Origin: Climacium dendroides
Taxonomy: Eukaryota; Streptophyta; Bryopsida; Hypnales; Climaciaceae
Assembly: GCA_950106755.1 (NCBI GenBank)
Contig: OX467083.1
Coordinates: forward strand, 16,921,029 to 16,985,028
Reading direction: 5' to 3'
Length of the DNA stretch: 64,000 bases
Under the pieces are notes generated by a model. That model saw nothing but the letters and a program-made list of their open reading frames with translations, made no database searches and was not told the DNA's origin. Shown here one piece after another: positions 45,913 to 58,200 of the stretch (positions are counted from its first letter, which is position 1; each line of letters starts with the position of its first letter). The position numbers were made by a program, and so were the translations under genes.

Positions 45913-48900
45913 ATGGAGGATCTTCCGACGGAAATGAACTCCTCCGGCGACGCAGGGCATGATCAGAAGAGCTCCGCCACGGAGGTGGAAGAAGGCGATG
46001 ACAGCAACTGCCGCAGGAAGCCGCCGGGACGCAAGCGCTTGTTCCTCACTTTCTCGGTGGTCTTCTGCTTCCTTCTTGGTAGGGTTTGACCTCCTCCAAA
46101 TCAACAATTCCGATGCTCTATTCTGGAATGGTTTCTGAGATAATTTTATGTTGTATGGCGATGGCATTTTGGGTGGGGAATTGAATGGTGATGGTGATCG
46201 AGGTTGATAGAGAGGGGGAGGGTCGAGTGTGAAGTCTCTGTGGCTTTGCTGCATCTCACTGTTAAAATTATTCCTCCATTGTAGTCGGCCGGGGATTCGT
46301 TCTACTTTTGTTCATTGTTGTAAGGCAGTTTGTTTGCTGCAGTAAAATTCTGGAGACTCTCTTTAGGGTATAGTGAACCGTGAATCAGAAATTTTGGGGT
46401 TATTAGGGCCCAGTCAATTTTGACTTGATTTCTGAGATTAGATTTTATGCTGATGGCATTTTAGTGGGGAATTGAATGGTGATCGAGGTCGATTGGGAGG
46501 GGAGGCATGAGTGGGAAGTCTTTGTGGCTACGTTGGGACTCACTAGTAACAGTCTTCCTCCTTTTTGATCAGCAGGGGATTCATTCTGTTATTGTTGATT
46601 TTGACATTGTTGCAAGTCTGATTGTTCGCTGGAGTGGAAGTTAGGGTTTTAGTGAGATGCGGATCGGAAATTCTGTGTTTATAAGTGTCAGAGATTGTGT
46701 CCATTCTGGAATGGTTTCTGAGATTATATCACATGATTTGGTGAAGGCATTTTGGTGTGGAATTGAATGGTGATCGAGGTCGATTGAAAGGGGAGAGAGG
46801 AGTGTGAAGTTTTTTGTGGCTTTGTTGCGCCTCACTATTGTGATTCTACCTCCATTGTGGTCGGCTGGGGATTTGATCTCCATTCAGCTATTGTTGATCT
46901 GGACATTGTTGCAGGATTGAGTGTATGCTGTTCTGGAAATCTGGAAACCCTCTTTAGGGTTTTAGTGAAATGTGGACGAGTTATTCTGGGGTTATAAGGG
47001 TCTCTGAGATTGAGTCAATTCTGGAATGGTTTCTGAGATTGTATCATATCGTATGTTGATGGCATTTTGGTGGGGAATCGAATGGTGATCGAGGTCGATT
47101 GAGAGGGGTAGGGAGGAGTGTGGAGTGTTTAGTGAATTGTTGCGTCTCGCTGTTAAAATTCTCCCTCCATCATGGTCGGCAGGGGGTTCAATCTGATGCT
47201 GTTGGTCTGGACCATTGTTGCAAGACAGATTGTTTATTGCAGTGGAAATCTGGAGACTCTATTTAGGGTTTTAGTGAATTGAGATGGGGAATTTTGCGGT
47301 TACGGGAGTTGAAGGTGTAAAATTTGCACTCAAAAGGATGTATTCATGTGCAGGGGTGCCATTTTGGTGGAAATCAACAGAGGTTTATCGGGCACCGCTT
47401 CCTTTTGCAGCTATCGAGGAGCACGCCAGTGGCCTTGCTTCCTCAGCTTTTGCTCTACCTTGCTACTTGCATATCATTTTCGCCTCTGCTCCATCACAGA
47501 GTACTGGAGTTTTTTTGACTCGGAGCTCTTTGGAGAAAGTTGCTGAATCATTTCGAAAACACGCTCAGGGGTTTGGAGTTCGAGTTACCTTGGATTCAGA
47601 AGACTCTTGCGTCAGTGTTGGAAGCGAGGACGATGGTCAGCATTGGCCTTGTGGACTTGCAAAATCAGGTCTCCATAATCTCCATGATGATGACGGGGTG
47701 GACGAGTTTCTCTGGAGTTTTTCCGAGGGCAAAAACTCAAGTAAAGGAGGCCGCTACACATTGGTATTTATTGGAAGGGAAGCCAATGATGCGCATGTGA
47801 TAGAAAGAACTGTTGTGGGAAAATACAGGCACGCGTGGATGACGGGTGTTGATTTATCAGTTCCTGGCTTTGAAGATGGGATTGCTTCTCGGGTTGCGGA
47901 GGTTGCGGTGACATATTTTAAGAATGGTGGTCGAGTAAGTATGACAGGACGAGCAGAGGAGAACCAAATGGCAAGTATGCCCCTGTCGGCTGATGGCGAG
48001 GCCATTTTATCTTTCTCCCTGTTGAATGCAAATCCAGAGGACTGGATTTTTGACTGGTATGCACCTCAAATTGACTTGAGCTGTATTATTCCTCTCTCTT
48101 CATCAGGGAATGTCAACTTTGGGGGAACTGTGAAAAGATTGAGACTTTAGATGTTCACTGAAGTTAAGCTTAGGATTGGAGAGAAGTCAAGTTTTAATCA
48201 AATTATGATTTGTGCTGCAAACACTTCAGAATGTAGGTCTGAACGGTGTCGAATTTCAATACAGGGACTTTGAGGAGGTAGAGGAGCGTTATCTGCAACC
48301 ACTTATAGACATCATGGAACCCGTAGCCCGTCTCTTCATTGAAAGCCAGGTTGGTATTACTTCTATTTCCATTTCGTCGGTAATTGAGTATTTAGGTCTG
48401 GTCGTGTCGATATTTGATCGTGCATGAAAAATTTCGCCACTGACTTGGGTGTTATCCTTGTGTTGGAAGTACTAGATGAGACAGAGTAGAACATTGCTAG
48501 TTGCTAGCTGCTGGTCTGTGCGTCTTCCTGCTACCAATCTCACAGGAGCTGAGTTATACATCGGGGTTGAAAATGATCAAGGGTGGGAGGGGGAGCTCTG
48601 GTAGGTGCTATATTATACTCCGAAGGCAGTTTCATCACACTGGGATGAAGCTTTGAAGGCGCATCTGGTGCCTTTTAAGCAACTTCCATTCTTTGTAAGC
48701 ATATTCTATTTTTACTTCGTTATTCTATCATTATAGATATCAATCTAGCCAGTTGAGCTCGTGCTTTGAAGGCTGTGAAGAGATTAAAAGGTTTTGGAAC
48801 AACATAGTATGATGTCTTTTAGTTTTTTAATGTAGTATTTTCCTGGTGGGACACAGGTCAATTCGAATGAGTGGCATCTCGACACTTCCAGTGCAGCTAC

Positions 48901-51714
48901 TGGTCGCTCGAAGCTCCTCAATTTTGCAATGTAACCTAATGTCCTGAGCTATTTGGATGTTGCGCTTCGCCCTCGTTGAACTTGCCAAGAGAGTCTATTT
49001 TGTGATATTGCATGTGGTTTAGATTCAGATACTTAGTATTGAATAATCAGTTATTGGTTGTTGTGAAGCTATGTGCCTGCAGCCGATGAGTGCCCTCTTC
49101 AGATGCAGTTGTCTAGCGGCCGTATCTCGGCAACCAACGGATACACATCCCCGGTAGGACCTGGAATTCGCTACTAAATTGCAGAGACCGTGGGCTTTTG
49201 TGATCATTGCGTTGATATTGCATTCTTGCAGGTAGCAGCATAGCCATAGCATAGTTGTTTTATTCTTTGGCTGAGTAGGATTCTTTTCCTATTGCTGTTT
49301 CTTACGAGTTTACTGCATGTTACAGGGAAGGGGTGGAGTTATTATTCATAATCCTCCGGGCTGTACCAATCTTGTCTCCAACAAATCAGGGAGTTACAGA
49401 CTTTCCTCGAGGGTAATTGCAATCATGGAAATTTCTATCGTTTCTCACCCTTTAGTTAGTTGCATTCGATTGTGCTGCATCGGTCAACTTAATTTGTGCC
49501 ACATCGGTTAACTTGATTAGTGCCAATTACATCGAGAAATTTATTCTGAACTCTGGTCGTTGCAATTCTTTACATGTTGGCTAGGAAGCTAGTGGACCAC
49601 TTCGCAAGTATCGTTCAATAGTTGTGACCTACATGCTCTTTTCTCCAGATAGACCTTTCTGTTTATGTCCCTTGACCATTTTGAAATATGTTCCTCGCAC
49701 ATTCATTTGATTGGCAGGAGTTTGAGCCTGTAGTAGGAGTGATAGTTGCTCAGATTCGGGCACTTTTTGGTCTGCCACCCATGTTTGTAAAGAACCCCAG
49801 GAGCAGTACATTTGGGGTGCCAGCGGCTGTCACTGGCATTGCTGACTGGTGTGCCACTCGGAGCCTCTCTAGAATTCCTTTGTTCTTCCGCTTTTTTTGT
49901 CAAAAAGCTACGTATTATGCCTGTCAGCATCAATAGTCTCAGTGCATGCAGCTACGAGGACCATTCGCAAATTTGAACTTTTAGACACTACGTGTAATCC
50001 ATTTGCCGTGTTGCTAGTGCAGGCAATGTCATGCTAGTGCTTTTGTGTCGTGCCAAGTATGTTTTACAGTGAGTTACTTTGTTATTCTTCAATAGCTCTC
50101 AGAAGTGGTTCCAATTGTAAGCTTAACGAGATCATGTAACGTGGGTGTAGGGAAGTGGATGTGTTACTGCGCAGACGAGCATCAATGGACATTCATGCCT
50201 CGGCATCCACTTTACTGTCCCTTTCCCGCTTGGTATGTTTCCCTACTCATTCTAATCCTAAAGAGAATGACCAGACATTTTTTATGATTCTGAGTGCTTC
50301 ACACTGTTCTCTTCTGTACATCTTGCCATACTTGGGATTGTTTGGAGTCTAGAAGTTCTGGTTGTCTTTGGAATAGCATCAGATATTTTAGTAGATCTGA
50401 TTACAGACGTCGTCACTAAATTATCCATGGCTGCTGATGCACCGAGGGGCTTGTGTACAGGTTAGCTCATTGCCCAACATGGTTATCAAAGATGAAATTG
50501 GTGAACAGGTAACTTGCTTTTAGAAGGTTTTATCTGTAAGAAGGCGAAAACTTCGTAAGGAATTCCTTCGAGAATCGACATTAGAGATCATGTCACTACC
50601 AGTCATCTCTTAATGTTTCTTCTGGGTTCGCATTTGTCGCATTTGATTTTTTATCTAGCTTCTGTTACTTGGCGTTTTCTAGAATCCTTGTGTAAGTAAT
50701 TCTCTTACAAGATTTGTGAGTTACATGTATGCCAGATCCAAGACTCCCTTGCTCAAGCAAAAGCAGCCCAAAGTCAATCAGTCGAAGGAGCTTATCATGC
50801 TGCAGCAGGTGGGTGAATCATCTTTGGAGGTCGTAAGCCACTAATCTTCATTTTTTCGTGTTAGCTGTTCCCGTCGATGTGTCTAGGAGTTTGTGAGATA
50901 TAAAATTAGGAATTGTGGTGGTCACAGCTTAATATTCTTAATCTCAGTTGGCAGCATTCATTGCTTGCATGATCCGGCTGCTAGAATATCTTGTTTTTGA
51001 ATGTAAGCTGACTACATGTCTTGAAGACAGCAAGAATCGTTTTGAATTCGTATTATCAGGGCTATTATATTAGTGTGCATCCCCATTAGCAGTACACTCC
51101 TACAGAAGACGCGCATTTAAAATCGCTCGGTGATTGCTTGATTTTGCAGAAGCAGCAAGGAAAGCAAGGTCTCGGGCAGAAGCAGCCTTCTTCCAGCCGT
51201 CCATTATGTCACTGCTCTACTTTCCTGCGGAGCATCAGCTCGCTATTTATACGGTACGTATATGAAAACTTATCAACCCCCAAGTGGCCAGTGCCGCTAA
51301 AATTGAAAGTTCATTCTGGAAGCTAACTGTCAACAACAGTAACTTTCAAGACATATTTTTATTTCAATAGTGGCATGAATTCTAGTGGTACATTTTGTTA
51401 CCTTGAAACTTCCGAAATGATTTATTTCAATTCCTATAAATATGGAAGCGGACGCTTTTGGTCACTTGGTCACTTCGGGGTTAATCTTTCTTTAGATAAA
51501 TTCTTTCGAGGTTCCTCGTGAAGAGGTGACGAGTTGTAAGTTCCAAAATCAAGTGCCGTGATGTTTTCGTTTACACTGACCTGGTCCTTGGGAGTTGTGG
51601 CAGCCCTTTTTCGTCCCAGTTCTCCTGCACGTGCTTGTTGCTCTATTGAAAGAGGGATCTCGATACAAGAAAGAGTTGCAGAAGTATAGAAGATGGCACT
51701 TGAAACAAGCCTGA
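45913..51714 (+). CDS. PIG-S: GPI transamidase subunit PIG-S (GPI17)
   Basis: Component of the ER-membrane complex that attaches GPI anchors to proteins. Thirteen exons: 45913-46078, 47354-48056, 48265-48349, 48605-48694, 48857-48930, 49069-49153, 49326-49412, 49718-49848, 50151-50232, 50461-50508, 50736-50808, 51150-51253, 51604-51714; 612 residues, phase continuous. After an acidic cytosolic start, RKRLFLTFSVVFCFLLG forms the first membrane span; it is split by intron 1 and followed by the hallmark VPFWWKSTEVYRAPLPF. Lumenal landmarks: LSFSLLNANPEDWIFDW, LFIESQVLYYTPK, HWDEALKAHLVPF, NEWHLDTSSAATGRSK, IIHNPPGC and MVIKDEIGEQ. The last exon gives the second span (FFVPVLLHVLVALLKEG) and a basic cytosolic tail. 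Intron 1 (1275 bp) is filled with tandem repeats. Confidence 0.93.
46110..47320 (+). repeat. Four tandem ~290-bp repeats in PIG-S intron 1
   Basis: Each copy carries, in order, CTGGAATGGTTTCTGAGAT (or variant), GATGGCATTTTGG, GAATTGAATGGTGATCGAGG, a GGTCGGC-GGGGATT block and TTTAGGGTTTTAGTGAA. Copies start near 46110, 46400, 46690 and 47000. Divergence is moderate (roughly a tenth to a fifth of sites by eye). Confidence 0.8.
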
Positions 51715-52769
51715 GAAGGTCGGTCCTCGTTTCACCTTCAAGGCACTATATACGTGACTGTCGCCCAACGTTGCTGTACTCCCAACGTCGAAGGGATACT
51801 CTATCCAAATTCAAATCTTGCTATGATGACATTGTTGGGAAATGTGAAACTTGTATACTAGGAAATGAAGTTGCCTCGCCGGAAAGTAGAATTGACTTGT
51901 TGTGGAGATTAGTCTAGTGCAGTGGTCCTCCCAGGATCATTTATAACTTCACAAGGGTGTCTTGAAGCTATTTATTCATCAGATGACCCGGGGGTCTCTT
52001 GACTTTGAGTTAGCCCTGTAGCGAATTGCTTCATCAAAGGAATATTCTGTGCAAGCCATTGGTACCCACTGTGATGCTTTGGTTGCTTAGCATCTATTGG
52101 AATTACTTCATTGGCTCTAGACCCAAAAGGAGGCTTTGCATCGACAGAGGAAGTTTGAGTGACAGCCTGTGTCTGCTTGTGTTATTTTGAATTGTGTTGA
52201 AAACATAGATTAGTTTGGTTGTGAACATGAGCATGGAAAATGAACCATGGAGATGATGATTGAGTTGTCCTTTAGATTAGTTGCCCCCTTGCAAATTCAA
52301 ATGAAGAGCTAGGTTGGGTTTATACATGCTCTTGGGCCGGATGGAAGGGTGGCTTGATTTGCCTTCAATCTAGCCCTCAATCCTACCTTAATTCACCACT
52401 TCAACCTTGGTTGGATTTTAGGGCTGAATTTTTAATTCATTAGTCCAGCCCTAGAATGTAAAGTGCTGAGGCTTGATTCTAGGGTTGGATTTTTCATTAA
52501 TGTGCTCTTGGATTTTTTTAAGGTTCAATTAAAAAAAATATAAAACAAGCATCTTTTTTTTCTTCTTATTTTTTCTATTTCGAAGCAAGGGTGTTTTTTA
52601 TTCTTCTATTTTTCTACAATTTATCTTCCTATTTTTTCTCTTTCAAAATAGAAAGAAAGAGGATGTTTTTATTTTTTTTGAACCTTTTTTTTTTCTCTTC
52701 CTATTTTTTCTATTTGGAAAAAGAGAGGAAGCTCTTTGACTTCTTTAGAACCTTTTCCTTTTCTTGACA

Positions 52770-54020
52770 ATAAACTAGAGTTGTAACCCTATAATAGTTG
52801 TCATTTATTTTCATGTGAGAATTTCAAGAATTTCAAGCAATAAATAATTTTGGTCTTGCCACTACCGTGTAGGGGATTGAAAATAATCACATGACTTAAT
52901 ACACCATTCAAGAAAACATCTTTTTTTTAAAATTTCTTTTCTAAATCTATATTTTTAGTATTATTTTAAAGAAAAATATGAATTTTTTTATGAAGAGAAC
53001 TTAAATGAATTCAATGATAAACGTAAATCAAGTTGATTTCTAATATGGTATTCTTTCCTTATCATATTCTTTTTTTTAAGTATGTGCCATTAAAATTGGT
53101 AATAGCACACATCATCTCACAAATGTTAGAGTCTATGGTATAACTTCAACAATGACTTTCATTTATAAATTTGTATCTATACAAAAAATTTAATTATTAA
53201 GTGTGTAATTTACCAAAATTTGTATTTGTACCATAGCATGTAATTTGTATATGTACCAAAAAAAATTTAATTATTAATCATTTAATTTACCAAAATTTGT
53301 GTCTATACTATAGTATATAATTTGTGTTTGTACCAATAAATTTAATTATTAGGCATGCAAATAAATATATCATTTCAGTTAAAATCATAGCTTACCAAAT
53401 AGACATCTCATTTTAGTGTAGAACATAACCTTACTAAATAAAAATTGCGTTTTAGTTAAGAACAAATGTATAAAGTTATATACGAGAAATAAACATTATT
53501 GTATATTCGTCCACTTAAACCCAGACAATGTCCTAAGAATTTAGCAAAACAGATGGAAGGAAGTTTCTTGAGTTTAGAATTAATGAAGATATATCAAAAA
53601 AGAAAACAAAAGACCTTGCATTGGTAGACAATAGAGATTTGTACAATCCAATGGAGGAGCTCAATCCGGCCCTAATCTAGTCCTAGATGAAAAATTGGGC
53701 CACTAAAAACCTTGTCCCAATTTGCTCCTTTGGGGTTGGATGGTTTGGTGCCAAAATTATGCCACTAAGTTGAAATGTAGGATGAGTGGTAGTTTCAATC
53801 TGGCCCTAGTATAAAGCCCTTGGACTAGATTTGGAGAAATTGAATGATCCTATAAAGAGTTCTACCTGACCATTAAATGATCCTATTGGTTCAAACTTAA
53901 AGAGTTCTACTTGAGAGAAATTGAATGATCCTATTGGTTCAAACTTAAAGAATTCTACTTGGCCTTCAATCCAACCCAAAGTATAAACTGGGCCTTAATT
54001 TCAAAGATTCAAAGCCTCAA
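52770..54020 (+). repeat. Long dispersed repeat, right copy
   Basis: Collinear partner of 13570-15000: AAACTAGAGTTGTAACCCTA near 52785, GGAAGTTTCTTGAGTTTAG near 53561, AAAGACCTTGCATTGGTAGA near 53610 and AATCCGGCCCTAATCTAGTC near 53662. It includes an internal duplication of AGAGTTCTAC/TTGAATGATCCTATTGGTT near 53860-53960. Confidence 0.55.
53160..53350 (+). repeat. AT-rich tandem repeat, ~76-bp period
   Basis: TTTAATTATTA recurs at about 53189, 53267 and 53341, each followed by a TAATTTACCAAAATTTGT-like block. Two and a half diverged copies. Confidence 0.65.
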
Positions 54021-55219
54021 CCTTGTAAATAGCCTTTTTTTGGTACTTTTTGAGAATGTATTTGGATGGCGATTACTTAAAATTTGGTGAAGCATTGTAT
54101 TTCTACATTCATCCATCTTTTGGACCAAAAATCACTTTTCAATCATATTCATGCACTGTTTTATCCAAATTTGGTGACTTCATCCACATGTTTAGTAGAA
54201 ATGAGAAATTTTTGACGAAAAAAATTACTTTTTTCTAGTAAAAAGTAGAAATTTATTTTGAACTTTTGCATCTAGTTCCATAGTGCCAAAAAAAAAGGAG
54301 TTGCTCATAAGGTGATGGAGCCTCTTTTGTGACTGACAGAAAGATTCAACAAAATAGAGCATAACATAGACATGGAATGCAATACTCTTCTAAAATTCAC
54401 AATAATAATTTAAACTCTTCAAAGTGAATGGTCCTTACCTTAAAAGATTAAATTCCAATTGTGCATAAAAAGGAATAACAGTGATGAGAATAACAATATA
54501 TCAATGAAATAATTCCACAAGTCCATCACTATCAAGACCTAGTTTCAAATGATATTCATCCTTGTGAAAAGAAGGGGAGGTCTTCTACAATAGTTTGACT
54601 TGCAATGAGTGCTTTTGCTATTTCTTAAGCTAATGATTCACACAGTAATAAAAGGGATGATTAAGGAGTGACATCGTGCGATACTGTCGAACGAGTTCAA
54701 GACAAGGAGGAAGTATTTGTAACACTTCTCTGTACAAATAAAATGTAACATCACCTACTTTGAGGCGAGATTGACGACATGAAATGAAGTAACAAGAAAA
54801 TAACATGAAGCAAAAGCTTTCTAATTGAAGATTTGAAGCAGTCCACATATCTTGAGCTGATAACTGGATTGCTAGAGTCACTAAATAAGTATGTACACTT
54901 TCCCTGACAAAATTGATTCTGACAGATCTCTGAGCTGGAGTACAAAGAATGGTTTGAAGTCGCAGTGAAGACACTTTGAAAACCCCTAAGATAACCCAAC
55001 AGGGAATGAAAGCACGTTGAAGAATTATACAACTAACTCGTTGAGACGATCACTGTGCTTGTTCGAATCGACTGTGAGCAGTCTCAAGTGAAGCAGGTAC
55101 TATGGCAGGACTTTGATTTTTTGCGGCTAGGATATACAACCTCTCTGAAAAACAGTAAACTCCCATCAGCATCTTTATGCACAACATTTGTCGGCAACAT
55201 TGAAATTAGGCATGAAAAC

Positions 55220-58200
55220 TCAAAATCGCATGAACAAGGACCAAGTTCGAGTCCAAACTGCAAAATCCCATAAACGAGGAAAGAACTGACATAATCCCAA
55301 GATCAAGCTTGGAATACCATAGGCAAAGTGCCACTGACAGTAATACAACCCCACACTGATATCAGAAGAGTATAACTCATACCTCAGAGCCTCATCCAGC
55401 TCTCGATCGTCTGCACAATTGTATCCCAATAAGTATGCGCGACCTGTACAACATGGGTGAGATTTAAAAATATTTTATCTCAAGGAAAGTCAAATGTCAG
55501 AATTAACAAGAAACAACAGAGACAACCAATTTACACGCATAGACCAACACAGTTATCTTATGCCATACACATGCCGATAACCTTGAAGACTTTGACATGG
55601 ACTTAATAAATTAGATGCATTACCAAGGCGACCTGATCCTAGGAAAGGCTCCCCCTCTTCCGCTGCTGCATTCGCGTCTGCCTGTTGCTGCCCGTATGAC
55701 ATGCCAGCGCATATATCTGATAAGTACTTGTATCTTCATCCCAAAATACCAGTGCAAGATACTAGCTCAATGTACACACTCTTTTCCATCAGTTGTAGAA
55801 CTTTTTCGAAATACTTACAAATTCGGCTGTATTTTCCTCGGCAGGTGAGAGCCAACGGTCAAAACAGCGACCAGATACAGTGCACACCAGAAGCTCATTT
55901 GAAGAATCCAGCACAGTCTCTTTACACGTGTCATCACAAACTGCAAGAGGACAAACAAATTAGATATACCTAAAAAGTAACTTCAGTTAGAAAGTTCCTA
56001 ATAAAAAAGGATGGATTCTCCCTGACTAGGATTCTTCCAACAGAAATCAACAGCCCTTCCGAATCCCAACGAAAATATTAAATGCTTCAAGAGGGAAGAA
56101 GACATGGAAATACCATGCGCCCGACCAGTCTTCTCACACAAAAAGACATCGCCGATTTGATAGTAAGAGCACGTCCTGCCTGAACACGAGTGATCACCAG
56201 TATATGCATCTGGCAGACTTTGACTTCGTCTCCAGGTCGTAATCTGATCTGCAACAGATGTGTCTACAACTACTAGGTCGTCGTACACCTACAGAACCAT
56301 ACAAGTATCTGTAGCGTGAAGCTTCAAATAGTCCAGACCAGAACTATTAAAACATCTTATACAAAATATGCAGCATGCTAATCTGTCAAAATAATATCAA
56401 ACGTTCGTCTGTTGCTTCGTATAATAAACACAAGTATCAGAACAGCTCAAGTACTAAAGGAAAAGTAGACCCACTAAAACTAAAATCCAAAGAAAAGGTA
56501 CGAGAATGGACATGGACGTGTTTTGCTAAACTTTCTCAGAAACCAAGTCCTCCAGGGAAATTGTTGATCAGATTAAATCCGAAAATAGGCTTGAACTGTC
56601 AGCACACAAAACTTTGCCAGCATTACATAAGTACAGACATGATTGCGCAATGTAAAATTTCTAGCACATAGAGAAAATCACCTGAGATTTCAAAGGAGCT
56701 TGACTTCGCTTGGCAGCCTGCATCTGAATAAATAACTCACGGAACTCTCCAGGAGTATTTCGTACAAACTCCGCCATATCAGCATGATCACGCTGCTCAC
56801 ATCGAACCAACGGTTCAAGATATTTGTACATCAAATTGAACTTGATTTTCAGAGAGCAACATCTGCTAGTGTCTAAACGTAGGTCATGTCAGAGCTTACA
56901 GTGTAAAGAACTCGTACATTACAGCGACTATGATATCGACCTTTCAGAGAAAGACGTGATAAGAACTGACAAATATTAATGGGTCTTTTGCAGAAAAGAT
57001 ACCAATCGGCCCTGATTAAGTGCAGCTTCGCTAGGACAATAAACACATTATTATGGTATCCATGTTAGGCAAAGGAAAGTTCTCACTAACCTCAAAGTAC
57101 AATTTCTTCCATGCGCTTCCTCGGGGTTCCTTACGACCATTTGGTCTTGCGGGAGGACCCCATCTTAGACAGTACCTGCAAGTGGACAAAATTAAAATAA
57201 AAAGCATCATGTGAGTTAAGTAGCTTTAAGAGGTTCACAAAAATAAGAAACACTTCTCTGTAATAGCACCTTAGTAAACCTCATGAAAGTAAGTATAACA
57301 TTTCTGTGACATCTTCTCTCCAAGCCTCATTCACGAACACATTATTTTCACTAAGGTAATCAGGTGCTTATTTCTAGTTGTTCTCCACTTATAATGCTGA
57401 ACTCCCCAGGTCACACAGACAAGCAAAGAAATAGAAATAGTATTCATAAGATTTTCTCCTCTCACAGCGCTATTGCTCGGGAAAACAATTTCACGCACTA
57501 GTTACAGATGAGCAGCAAATCGAAATAATAGAGGATAAAGGACGCACAATTTGCGCCAGAGACTCTCGTCTGAAGCAGCTCTCCGCAGAAAGCGGCAAAC
57601 ATTTGTACAATTTGACAGATCCTGAAATAAAATTGGCAGTCAATATTAGAAACATTGGAAATTCAAGTCAGGAGGATCTCCAAATCACTGAACTTCTCTG
57701 TACTGGAACACGAAACTGCGAAAGAGTTATACAGTCATGATACAATGATACGAACCCAAGACCAACATCTATGCATAGAACAGAGTTAGTTGTATAAATG
57801 TGAGGTACCTCTGATGAAAGAAATCGCAGTATATTTTGAAATAGTTCCGGTGGAACTCTTCCGAAGCTCCCGGTCTGAATGCTGACTTGAGACTCTCCAC
57901 CGTCCAGAATAACCTACCGAGAGGAAGACAAAAAATAACTCGAATCCATGAAGATGTTATAAACAAGTCCAATTGTGTAGACAAGGTGTCTTTGTGGTGA
58001 ACCAGACAAACCTGGCTAGTTCAAAACCTCCAGAATACCACCCACTCAGGGGCAACTGTTCAAATTAGAAACTCCACCCACCACTCTACTAGGGGTACAG
58101 AAGAGCAGTACCATATCAACCTGGTTGAGGGACTGCACAGGCTCCAGCTTGAGGGGCAGGCAGGAAAGTCAGCTGATGAACGATGTGTGGAAGCCAGGTC

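Larger units (their letters stand above)
51715..55219. other. Repeat-rich intergenic region
   Basis: No gene recognised. Contains polypyrimidine repeats at 52550-52760 (several copies of CTATTTTTTCTATTT-like units), the right copy of the long dispersed repeat (52770-54020), an AT-rich tandem repeat (53160-53350) and a degenerate relative of the TTAA-ended elements (about 54490-54655, with TTCTACAATAGTTTGACTTG). The last 600 bp probably include the SKIP31 3' untranslated region. Confidence 0.55.

Noticed and set aside
47284..47353. PIG-S start at the ATG at 47284
   Set aside because: It lies inside the last repeat unit of intron 1. Exon 2 begins at 47354 in phase with the ATG exon 45913-46078, which supplies the first membrane span.
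54630..55032. Overlapping minus-strand frames of 93 and 114 codons
   Set aside because: No recognisable domain; located where the SKIP31 3' untranslated region is expected.
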